A stretch of 25,941 nucleotides of DNA from a bacterium (GTDB lineage: Bacteria; JAJVIF01; JAGGVT01), in contig JAGGVT010000174.1 in NCBI GenBank assembly GCA_021157815.1, positions 1 through 25,941 of the forward strand. The letters run 5' to 3'. Below are positions 8,396 through 15,066 of the stretch, one piece after another; the stretch's first letter is position 1, and every line of letters starts with the position of its first letter. The notes under the pieces were generated by a model that saw only the letters and a program-made list of their open reading frames with translations, was not told where the DNA came from and searched no databases. A program made the position numbers and the translations under genes.

Positions 8396-8408
8396 GGGAA
8401 GGGACACC
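8396..8408. repeat. 13-bp direct repeat, left flank of MITE-like element
   Basis: GGGAAGGGACACC lies exactly at the left edge of the inverted-repeat element and is repeated exactly at its right edge (8638-8650). This fits a target-site duplication; IS4-family transposases are known to make duplications of about 9-13 bp. Confidence 0.7.
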
Positions 8409-8637
8409 ATAAGCGCTAAGTTATTTATCCTTAAAAAAACTACTTTAAACTACTGTAAAATCGCAATGAACTGTAAAGCCGGACATTGAAATCAGAGCCC
8501 CAAACGTTAGTGAGGGGTAAGCAAAGTTTATAGCATCTTCGAGATTACCCCTCACTAACGTTCGGGGCTCGGATGATGCATCAGTCGGGGATTGAGTGAA
8601 TACTACCTGGCAACGAAAAGTTTAACTTAGCGCTTAT
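8409..8637. mobile_element. MITE-like non-autonomous element, 229 bp
   Basis: Bounded by perfect 15-bp terminal inverted repeats (ATAAGCGCTAAGTTA at 8409-8423 and its complement at 8623-8637) and flanked by 13-bp direct repeats. It contains no plausible gene. Its interior holds a second large inverted repeat (8495-8520 against 8545-8570). The features together are those of a miniature inverted-repeat element mobilised by a transposase encoded elsewhere. No transposase is in the window. Confidence 0.75.
8495..8570. repeat. 26-bp inverted repeat inside the MITE-like element
   Basis: GAGCCCCAAACGTTAGTGAG and the following six bases (8495-8520) pair with 8545-8570 with one mismatch across a 24-nt loop. 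It would form a strong hairpin in DNA or RNA. Confidence 0.85.
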
Positions 8638-8650
8638 GGGAAGGGACACC
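8638..8650. repeat. 13-bp direct repeat, right flank of MITE-like element
   Basis: Exact copy of 8396-8408 (GGGAAGGGACACC). Removing the element and one copy would restore a continuous ...CCCCGGGGAAGGGACACCGG... site. Confidence 0.7.
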
Positions 8651-8706
8651 GGGTTACGGATTAGCAGGTTTAGTACGGAATGACAGTTGAGTGTTCTTTT
8701 CTTTTT

Positions 8707-8829
8707 AACCTGCTAACTTACTAACCTGCTAACCTGCTAACTTACTAACCTGCTAACCTGCTAACCTGCTAACTTACTAACCTGCTAACTTACTAACCTG
8801 CTAACTTGCTAACTTGCTAACTTGCTAAC
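8707..8829 (-). repeat. Octamer tandem array B, about 15 units, at the 3' end of the DUF5693 gene
   Basis: On the minus strand, the strand of the neighbouring gene, it reads GTTAGCAA/GTTAGCAG/GTTAGTAA repeats. The first units are translated as the last residues of the gene (VSKLAS) and supply its TAG stop. It is in inverted orientation to array A, with the MITE-like element between. Confidence 0.95.
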
Positions 8830-10866
8830 TTTTTTATTGATTGCGTAGAGGATTGCTGACAGGATTAATCCGCCGAGGATTCCGACAATCAAACCGTAGA
8901 TTGTTCGTTCTATTGAAATGTCCAGGGGTGTGTGGAAATGGCAGAATGTGTTAAACATCGAAACCTGCCCGACCAGTCCGCCGATTAAACATATAAAAGC
9001 CAGTGAACTGAATTTGGTATTGTATCGATATAGAGAGAAGAGAGAGAGAATCAGAAGAGGATGTCCGATTAGGAACTCTTTTGTGCGAGGCCTGACTGAG
9101 AAAAATCCCTCTAAAAGCCCTCTGAAAGTGTTTTCGATTTGAGAGACAGAGAGTATCGGCTCATTTCCTGAACGGGTAATGAGGATAAAACCAGCGAAAG
9201 CTATCACCGCAAAGAGAATAATGTGTTTTAGTTTTATCTCCATGTCACCAAGGAATGCGAGTTCCTTGAGGAATCCGGATTTCGCCTGGCGGAAGAAAAG
9301 GCGCACTCCGATAAGCGCGGCAAGGAAGATTGGAATTACGAATGAAATCTTTACACCGCTGTAGCTTTCAACGTTGAGCATGTAGGATGTCGTGGAGAAC
9401 ATCGCGGCGACAATCGATGCGCCAGTCAGCGTGAATAGAACAATCAGCGGAAATGAAAGCAAGGGAGTTGGAAAGTGTCCGCGCTTTTTAAAGATATCGA
9501 AATTCAAAGCGATTCCCATCGCTGGGAATGTGATGCCCGCGATTACTCCCCACGATTTAATAATCATCGATTCCTGTGAATGTGATGCGCTGATTATGGA
9601 AATGATGATAACTGCTATCAACAGCAGATAGGAGCGGATTTGCCATCCCCATGACAGAAGCAGAAGCAGTGATGCGCCAACCGCAAATAAAATTAGCAGA
9701 TTGGCAATAAATGATGTTTGAGCTTTTTCAAACGGTTTTGCCTGTCCGATTTTAAATCCAGCTTTCTCAATTTCATTTTTTACCGATTTGAAATATTCAA
9801 TATTGGTCTCAACTAAATTCGTACCTTGAGTCGGAACGAAAAAGGGTTTTAAATAAACGATTCTTACATTTCGCTCTTTTACAGCTCTCACAAATCGCGC
9901 GACAGCTTTTTTAGGCGTGTAAACCTCCATCTCCTCATCGGAGATTGAATGGACACGAAGAACATTTGGCAGCATTAAATTGGCAAGCGCCTTGTCGCCA
10001 TCCTGTTTAGCGAATTCGATGTAGCCGAAAGACATATTTTGATATTGTAAATACGATTTCATTTCTTTCAGCATTGCCGGATAACCCAGCACCTCATCGC
10101 CATCCATAATTATCGTTTTGGGGTACACTCCTGCGGGGAAAAAAAACTTATTGCCATCATGGGTGGGTTGTTTCATGTTTTTTAACGAGTCAACAAATCG
10201 GTTGTTTCTTAATCGAGGTATGATTTTAAAACCATGATCTTGAAGTTCCCTGAACAAGGAAGTTCGGAATCCAGCTCCCAGATGATACATCTCCTCAGGA
10301 TCACCTTTAAGTGTAATTACATGGACACCTTCCTCATCGAATACTTTCCGTCTGACTTGCGTGTAGCCGATCCGCTTGCCCCATGATTGTGTCAGATTGT
10401 AAACAGTCTTATAATCATCTTTGTAAACAGACATATAATCATCTTTGAAAATCAGATGAACATCATTAGGTGAAAGCCCCAGAGTCTGCGCGACAAGTTT
10501 ATCCTCAGTAACATAATTTATTTCCGGCTTTTCTTTTTTCTGACGCGAGGAGGGGCCATCCAGAACTCTTTTCTCGATGTTAAATCCTTTAACCACAGCG
10601 GCAATTCCGCGCTCCTCAAGAAACTCAGGGGTGTCCTCCAAAAGCGCGATTGTGTCGAACCCATCGGATTTCAGGCGGTCAAGCAAATCATCAATTTCGA
10701 TTCCGTTGTATCGAGCGAACCTGTGCAGCTGGAAGTAATCCAGCGCGATGGTTACGGTTCGATTGTCGTTTTCAATTTTCGCACGATTTGTCAGCTCAGC
10801 AAGTGATGCGACAAGTCCGATCGCGATAATTATCAGAAGAATTATGTTGTAACGCTTTTTTAGCAT
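8809..10866 (-). CDS. DUF5693 family multi-membrane protein
   Basis: 685 aa, function unknown. One N-terminal membrane segment (about residues 7-25) is followed by LAELTNRAKIENDNRTV and DDLLDRLKSDGFDTIALLED, which match the start of DUF5693 proteins. The large domain to about residue 385 should lie outside the cytoplasm; about eight membrane segments follow to the end. In Firmicutes, DUF5693 genes are often beside csaB (cell-wall polymer pyruvylation), but no such neighbour is present here. No clear ribosome site precedes the ATG at 10866. The C-terminus, VSKLAS plus the stop, is encoded by octamer array B, so the original stop was probably replaced by the repeat. Confidence 0.75.
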   Translation of the reverse strand: MLKKRYNIILLIIIAIGLVASLAELTNRAKIENDNRTVTIALDYFQLHRFARYNGIEIDDLLDRLKSDGFDTIALLEDTPEFLEERGIAAVVKGFNIEKRVLDGPSSRQKKEKPEINYVTEDKLVAQTLGLSPNDVHLIFKDDYMSVYKDDYKTVYNLTQSWGKRIGYTQVRRKVFDEEGVHVITLKGDPEEMYHLGAGFRTSLFRELQDHGFKIIPRLRNNRFVDSLKNMKQPTHDGNKFFFPAGVYPKTIIMDGDEVLGYPAMLKEMKSYLQYQNMSFGYIEFAKQDGDKALANLMLPNVLRVHSISDEEMEVYTPKKAVARFVRAVKERNVRIVYLKPFFVPTQGTNLVETNIEYFKSVKNEIEKAGFKIGQAKPFEKAQTSFIANLLILFAVGASLLLLLSWGWQIRSYLLLIAVIIISIISASHSQESMIIKSWGVIAGITFPAMGIALNFDIFKKRGHFPTPLLSFPLIVLFTLTGASIVAAMFSTTSYMLNVESYSGVKISFVIPIFLAALIGVRLFFRQAKSGFLKELAFLGDMEIKLKHIILFAVIAFAGFILITRSGNEPILSVSQIENTFRGLLEGFFSVRPRTKEFLIGHPLLILSLFSLYRYNTKFSSLAFICLIGGLVGQVSMFNTFCHFHTPLDISIERTIYGLIVGILGGLILSAILYAINKKVSKLAS

Positions 10867-10966
10867 ACGATTAGAAAATCATTTTAGACCAGTAAGCCGG
10901 TTTTGTCATTCACGTTTTTTTCTTTTACATGTATAAACTAATTTCCACCTGAATTAGATTATTCTC

Positions 10967-10994
10967 TTGACATCAACGAAATCACCGATAAAAT
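10967..10994 (+). promoter_or_regulatory. Sigma70 promoter of tRNA-Leu
   Basis: A perfect TTGACA (10967-10972), a 16-bp spacer and TAAAAT (10989-10994) lie about 20 bp before the mature tRNA 5' end, as expected for a tRNA promoter. Confidence 0.7.
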
Positions 10995-11013
10995 TCTATA
11001 AAGAGCAGTGCAA

Positions 11014-11096
11014 GCCGAAGTGGCGGAATGGTAGACGCAGCAGACTCAAAATCTGCCGTACGCAAGTACATGAGGGTTCAAGTCCCTCCTTCGGCA
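11014..11096 (+). tRNA. tRNA-Leu, anticodon CAA
   Basis: Acceptor strands GCCGAAG (11014-11020) and CTTCGGC (11089-11095) pair fully, and the discriminator is A. The anticodon stem GCAGA/TCTGC closes the loop CTCAAAA, giving anticodon CAA for UUG codons. The long variable arm (GTAC-GCAA-GTAC) is the class II hallmark of leucine tRNAs, and GGTTCAAGTCC is the T loop region. CCA is not encoded. Confidence 0.95.
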
Positions 11097-11164
11097 TTTT
11101 GTTTTCATCATGCGGTCGAAATTGCATCAATGGGCAAAATTTCCAGATAAGGTAATTACCCAAT

Positions 11165-11240
11165 GTAACCCGGCGTCCCCTCGCCGGGGTAATGCGTGGA
11201 TTCATCACCATCTCCCCCGGTTAATAAGAAACCGGGCTAC
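11165..11240. repeat. Dispersed palindromic repeat, copy 1 (family B, 'GTAGCCCGG' ends)
   Basis: The stretch runs from GTAACCCGG to CCGGGCTAC with internal CCGGGG, GCGTGGATT, CACC and CCCCCGG blocks. The same order of blocks is found at 25736-25810. The ends are imperfectly complementary, so it can fold on itself. It lies between tRNA-Leu and manA. Confidence 0.6.
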
Positions 11241-11283
11241 AGGTCTCGTTATTTTTTTATTTGTTTCATCCGATAATATAAAC

Positions 11284-12513
11284 ATGCGACAAATCCATAT
11301 CCTTAAAAACACGATTCAAAACTACGCGTGGGGTTCGAAAACCGCGATTCCCGAAATCCTTGGCGTTGCGCCATCAGGTGAACCTCAGGCTGAACTCTGG
11401 ATGGGAGCTCATCCAAAAGCGCCATCGAGTGTGGTATGTGATGAAACCTCAATCGCGCTGGATGAATATATAAGCTCAAATCCAACCGGCGTTCTTGGCA
11501 AGACAATCGCAGAGAAATTTAACAACAAACTTCCGTTTCTGTTTAAAATACTCGCGGCTGAAAAACCGCTTTCCATTCAGGCTCATCCGAATCTTGCGCA
11601 GGCGCGGGAGGGTTTCAAGCGTGAAAACGATGATGGCATCCCGCTGGATTCCCCTGTCCGGAATTATCGCGATAAAAACCACAAACCGGAGATAATCTGC
11701 GCGCTGACTCCATACTGGGCGATGAACGGATTCAGGTACGCTGAGGATTCTATTAATCTTCTCGAAAAAGTCGCTGGCGATAAAACCGCTGGCGGTAAAG
11801 TCGCTGGCGGCAATCTTGTTAATGAGTTGGACGCTTTCAAAAAAGAGCCAAACAACCGGGGATTGAAATTGTTTTTCCAGTCGCTCATGGAAATGGATGA
11901 GGAGAGGAAAAAGAATGTCGTTGATGAATCAGTTATTCTTGCTGAGAAATTCGCAGATGATAATCCCGCTTTTGAATGGCTCGTTCGACTTCACGGGGAG
12001 TACCTCGGCGATGTCGGCATCTTCTCCCCTCTTCTCCTGAATCTGATTCAACTTAAACCGGGAGAAGCCATGTTCCTTCACGCAGGAGTTCTTCACGCGT
12101 ACCTGCATGGCGTGGGAATCGAATTAATGGCGAATTCGGACAATGTACTCAGGGGCGGATTGACGCCAAAACATATCGACTTGCCTGAGCTTTTCAAAGT
12201 CGTTAACTTCAGAGAAACGCCTCTGGATATTCTTAAACCCGAAAGCGCGAATTCCGCTGAAAGTGTATATTCATCATCCGCGGATGAATTTGTTCTGTCG
12301 GTTATAAATATAAGCGCTGATAACCCGTATAAGAGTGAAAGAAATCGAAGTATTGAAATTATGATATGCACTGATGGTGATGCTGTAATCGTTGATTCAA
12401 TCGGTGAATCGATGGACATAAAGCGTGGAACATGTTTAATGATTCCGGCATCGGTTGATTATTACAGCATAGAGGGTGACGCTGTAACCTACAAGGCATC
12501 AGTACCCATTTGA
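11284..12513 (+). CDS. manA: Mannose-6-phosphate isomerase, class I (type I PMI)
   Basis: Zinc-dependent interconversion of mannose-6-P and fructose-6-P, feeding GDP-mannose or mannose use. From the ATG at 11284 (409 aa) the protein begins MRQIHILKNTIQNYAWGS, typical for the family. Zinc/active-site motifs are all present: ELWMGAHPKAPS, SIQAHPNLAQA, HKPEIICAL, and AMFLHAGVLHAYLHGVGIEL followed by SDNVLRGGLTPKHID. No ribosome site is seen before this ATG, and longer in-frame starts have no family similarity. Odd: residues about 163-177 are a threefold five-residue repeat (VAGDK-TAGGK-VAGGN) encoded by 15-bp DNA repeats. It is followed directly by 21-bp tandem repeats. Confidence 0.93.
   Translation: MRQIHILKNTIQNYAWGSKTAIPEILGVAPSGEPQAELWMGAHPKAPSSVVCDETSIALDEYISSNPTGVLGKTIAEKFNNKLPFLFKILAAEKPLSIQAHPNLAQAREGFKRENDDGIPLDSPVRNYRDKNHKPEIICALTPYWAMNGFRYAEDSINLLEKVAGDKTAGGKVAGGNLVNELDAFKKEPNNRGLKLFFQSLMEMDEERKKNVVDESVILAEKFADDNPAFEWLVRLHGEYLGDVGIFSPLLLNLIQLKPGEAMFLHAGVLHAYLHGVGIELMANSDNVLRGGLTPKHIDLPELFKVVNFRETPLDILKPESANSAESVYSSSADEFVLSVINISADNPYKSERNRSIEIMICTDGDAVIVDSIGESMDIKRGTCLMIPASVDYYSIEGDAVTYKASVPI
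11770..11814 (+). repeat. Three 15-bp in-frame repeats inside manA
   Basis: GTCGCTGGCGATAAA, ACCGCTGGCGGTAAA and GTCGCTGGCGGCAAT are adjacent and add five residues each, so copy-number change would keep the frame. Confidence 0.8.
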
Positions 12514-12526
12514 AGCCATTCGGGTT

Positions 12527-12610
12527 GCTAAATATCATTCCGTGCATGCTAAATATCATTCCGGGCAAATTAAATGTTATTCCGCGCAAATTAAATGTCA
12601 TTCCGGGCTT
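12527..12610 (+). repeat. Four 21-bp tandem repeats after manA
   Basis: Four adjacent 21-bp units of the form (GC/AT)TAAAT(A/G)T(C/T)ATTCCG(N)GC(N)(N), starting at 12527, 12548, 12569 and 12590. They start 13 bp after the manA stop. An open frame through them on the minus strand only reflects the period being a multiple of three. Confidence 0.85.
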
Positions 12611-12620
12611 GACCCGGAAT
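12600..12620. repeat. ATTCCGGG...CCCGGAAT palindrome, copy 1 (family C)
   Basis: An 8-bp stem, ATTCCGGG/CCCGGAAT, around a 5-nt loop overlaps the last 21-bp unit. Its exact reverse complement occurs at 17548-17568. A second hairpin, ATTCTGAAT/ATTCAGAAT, follows at about 12645-12665. Confidence 0.75.
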
Positions 12621-12716
12621 TCATGTATTGCCGAAAAAATATTGATTCTGAATCAAATTCAGAATGACGATCTTTAATCCGTAAGTCCGATTGCATTTTG
12701 TGTTTCGCTTATATTA

Positions 12717-12745
12717 TTGCCACTGTATAAATATTGTGATAAAAT
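12717..12745 (+). promoter_or_regulatory. Sigma70 promoter of etfBA
   Basis: TTGCCA (12717-12722), a 17-bp spacer and TAAAAT (12740-12745); each box matches consensus in five of six bases. It predicts a transcript start near 12752 and a leader of about 97 nt. Confidence 0.55.
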
Positions 12746-12762
12746 TCACACACGGTATTAAT

Positions 12763-12801
12763 CCTGTTCTTGTTTTTCATGAAGGAAAGAACGGGTTTTT
12801 T
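12763..12801 (+). terminator. Terminator-like hairpin in the etfBA leader
   Basis: CCTGTTCTT (12763-12771) pairs with AAGAACGGG (12787-12795) across a 15-nt loop and is followed by TTTTTT. It lies downstream of the predicted etfBA promoter and upstream of the etfB ribosome site. It could act as an attenuator of etfBA or simply terminate transcription arriving from manA. Confidence 0.65.
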
Positions 12802-12848
12802 AATGCCTGATTTGTTTTTCACTTTGAGCCAAACTACTGGAGGTCAGA

Positions 12849-13631
12849 ATGAAAATAGTCTGCCTCGTAAAAGAAGTCCCGGATTCAGAAGCAAAGATCA
12901 CGGTCGAGAACGGTAAAATCAAAGAGACCGGTGTTAAATTCATTGTAAATCCCTATGATGAGTATGGCATCGAAGAAGCTTTGAAGATCAAGGAAGCGGG
13001 AGGAGAGCATCAGGTATTTATTCTAACGTTCGGAACCGAGCGCGCGAAAAAGGTTATGGAAAGCGCGATGGCTTTGGGCGCCGACGAGGGATTTCTTGTC
13101 GCTGATGGCTCAGCACCGGATTGCGATTCCCACACCACGGCAAAAGTTCTTGCAGCCGCGTTGAATAAAATCGGATTCGACATGATTTTCTGCGGCAAGC
13201 AGGCAATCGATGATGATTCCTCTCAGGTTGGAGTGCGAGTCGCTGAAATGCTCTCATTGGGACATGCCTCTGTGGTTAATAAATTCGAACTCACAGATGG
13301 CAAAGTCAAGGTGGAAAGACAGATTCAGGGCGGACAGGAGGTTATTGAAATGCCTGTTCCCTGTGTTATTACATGCCAGAAAGGGCTTAACGACCCGAGA
13401 TACCCATCGTTGAAAAATATCATGGCGGTTAAGAAAAAACCTCGCACGGTTTTCACTCTTGATGATATCGGTTTAAGCGCGGACGATGTCGGTGTTAACG
13501 GCAGTTTTGTCGAGGTAACCAAATTCGAACCGCCGCTGGAAAAAGCGCCGGGGCGTGTTATCGAGGGTGAACCTGAGGACACTGCGAAAGAACTCATTCG
13601 AAGTTTGAGAGAAGAAGCGAAAGTTATCTAA
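12849..13631 (+). CDS. etfB: Electron transfer flavoprotein, beta subunit
   Basis: Beta subunit of the cytoplasmic ETF heterodimer that carries electrons between flavin dehydrogenases and the respiratory chain or bifurcating enzymes. The 260-aa protein has the family hallmarks: MKIVCLVKEVPDSEAKI at the start, VNPYDEYGIEEALKIKE, CGKQAIDDDSSQVGVRVAEML, and the ETF-beta signature region VERQIQGGQEVIEMPVPCVI, followed by CQKGLNDPRYPSLKNIMAVKK. Length is normal. TGGAGGTC about 6 nt upstream gives a strong start. etfA follows after 55 bp. No acyl-CoA dehydrogenase, fixCX or ETF-QO gene is nearby, so the partners are unknown. Confidence 0.95.
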   Translation: MKIVCLVKEVPDSEAKITVENGKIKETGVKFIVNPYDEYGIEEALKIKEAGGEHQVFILTFGTERAKKVMESAMALGADEGFLVADGSAPDCDSHTTAKVLAAALNKIGFDMIFCGKQAIDDDSSQVGVRVAEMLSLGHASVVNKFELTDGKVKVERQIQGGQEVIEMPVPCVITCQKGLNDPRYPSLKNIMAVKKKPRTVFTLDDIGLSADDVGVNGSFVEVTKFEPPLEKAPGRVIEGEPEDTAKELIRSLREEAKVI

Positions 13632-13686
13632 TCCGGCATCGCCATTGAATATCTATTAAAGCAGAAATCAATAAGGATACTGAAAA

Positions 13687-14652
13687 ATGGTCTTAATAAT
13701 AGCAGAGCACCAGAATGGCCAGGTGAAAAAAACATTAGCGGAATGTCTTTCAGCCGCGAAGCAGTTGGCTGAAAAGCTCGGTGGGGAGATTCACGCGGTA
13801 TTAATCGGCTCATCTCTTGATGAGTTGGCATCTCAGATTGACGGCTTTGCGATTAAAAAGCTGCATTTGATTGATTCGCCTGAACTCGAAAAAGCAACCA
13901 CTGAAAAACAGGCTGATGCTTTGGCTCCGTTTGTCAAGGGCGGAGAGTTCAAAGCCGTACTTGGTCCCGCAAGCGCGTGGGGTCGAGACCTGACTGCCCG
14001 CCTCGCGGCGAAAATTCCCTGCGGGCTGGCTACCGACTGCACTGAACTTCGCTGGGATGGCGACAAGCCGATTTTCTATCGGCCTGTTTACGCTGGCAAA
14101 GCGTTCGCCAATGTCGCGTTTAAAAATGGCGTGATTATGGCAACGCTTCGCCCGAATGTTTTCCCCCCGGATGAAAAAACAGGCGAGACTCCCGAAAAGG
14201 GCACGATTACCTATGATGCCGGTTCTGTGGCATCGCAAATTCTCGATATCATTCGCAAAGCGACCGGCCGTGTTGAACTGACAGAAGCGGATATAATCGT
14301 CTCCGGAGGCCGTGGAATAAAGGGAGCGGAGAATTGGGGCATACTTGAGGAATTAGCGGATACTCTGGGCGCCGCTTTGGGAGCATCACGCGCTGTTGTC
14401 GATGCCGGTTGGATTGAACATTCGCATCAGGTCGGCCAGACAGGAAAAACTGTCAGCCCGAAAATCTATTTCGCATGTGGAATCTCAGGCGCAATTCAGC
14501 ATTTGGCAGGTATGAGTTCAAGCAAGGTTATAGTCGCGATTAATAACAATCCTGAGGCTCCCATTTTCAAAGCGGCAACATTCGGGATCGTGGGCGACAT
14601 GTTCAAGGTCGTTCCTATTTTGACAGAGGAATTCAAGACGATAGTGGACTAG
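13687..14652 (+). CDS. etfA: Electron transfer flavoprotein, alpha subunit
   Basis: FAD-binding alpha subunit that pairs with EtfB. The 321-aa protein shows the typical N-terminal domain (VLIIAEHQNGQVKKTLAECL) and the C-terminal FAD domain, with SGGRGIKGAENWGILEELAD, LGASRAVVDAGWIEHSHQVG, QTGKTVSPKIYFACGISGAI and INNNPEAPIF, and the end GIVGDMFKVVPILTEEF. AAGGA about 10 nt before the ATG supports the start. It has no fused ferredoxin domain, unlike some bifurcating ETFs. It is in an operon with etfB; no clear U-tract terminator directly follows it. Confidence 0.95.
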   Translation: MVLIIAEHQNGQVKKTLAECLSAAKQLAEKLGGEIHAVLIGSSLDELASQIDGFAIKKLHLIDSPELEKATTEKQADALAPFVKGGEFKAVLGPASAWGRDLTARLAAKIPCGLATDCTELRWDGDKPIFYRPVYAGKAFANVAFKNGVIMATLRPNVFPPDEKTGETPEKGTITYDAGSVASQILDIIRKATGRVELTEADIIVSGGRGIKGAENWGILEELADTLGAALGASRAVVDAGWIEHSHQVGQTGKTVSPKIYFACGISGAIQHLAGMSSSKVIVAINNNPEAPIFKAATFGIVGDMFKVVPILTEEFKTIVD

Positions 14653-14865
14653 TAATTATTTGTTCTGGGAAAAAAGGGGCATTCCCCAATCATGGGGTAC
14701 GTCCACATGAGGCTTCAAATCTGACGTTATCAATATACTATGCTGTAATCCCTTATTTATACTGTGTTTATTCACTTGGTTGGGACAGTCCTTTTTTTTC
14801 TCAATCCAAACTCATCCCACACGATTTATTGAAGAGCCATTAATATATTCTCAAACGTCTGTTCC
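14653..14865. other. Non-coding gap after etfA
   Basis: No gene is supported. Two mutually exclusive small hairpins (GGGG-CATT-CCCC at 14676-14687 and CCCC-AATCAT-GGGG at 14684-14697) lie just after etfA. A weak ACTGT/ACAGT stem precedes TTTTTTTT at about 14793-14800 and may terminate etfBA. Confidence 0.4.
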
Positions 14866-14894
14866 TTGACGTGTTATTGCATTGGTTGTAAAAT
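14866..14894 (+). promoter_or_regulatory. Sigma70 promoter of lgt
   Basis: TTGACG (14866-14871), a 17-bp spacer and TAAAAT (14889-14894); each box matches in five of six bases. The predicted transcript start near 14901 leaves a leader of about 166 nt before the lgt ATG. Confidence 0.55.
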
Positions 14895-14900
14895 CACACG

Positions 14901-15056
14901 GTTATTCTCCCGATAAGGTTTATATCAAATCTCTGGTTTTGTTGTAAATCAGGATTATGGTTTATCTGTTTCATCGGGAGAATATGTGTTTCATAGAACC
15001 TTTTGAAACATCAATTTGTCATAGAAATCATTGACACAGGGATTAATCCCGGAGGT
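14901..15056 (+). promoter_or_regulatory. Structured leader of lgt, candidate cis-regulatory RNA
   Basis: Three stems in order: ATTCTCCCGAT (14904-14914) with ATCGGGAGAAT (14973-14983), enclosing 58 nt; TGTTTCA (14987-14993) with TGAAACA (15004-15010); and GGGATTAATCCC (15039-15050), directly against the ribosome site GGAGGT (15051-15056). I do not recognise a known riboswitch class. Regulation is inference from the layout. Confidence 0.45.
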
Positions 15057-15066
15057 ATTATATAAT

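Noticed and set aside
12359-12601. 80-codon minus-strand frame with seven-residue repeats
   Set aside because: The repetition comes from the 21-bp tandem DNA repeats; it overlaps manA and has no start signal.
15031-15066. TTGACA at 15031 as a promoter for lgt, or the in-frame TTG there as start
   Set aside because: No -10 box at correct spacing; the ribosome site and family alignment support ATG 15067, and a better promoter is at 14866-14894.
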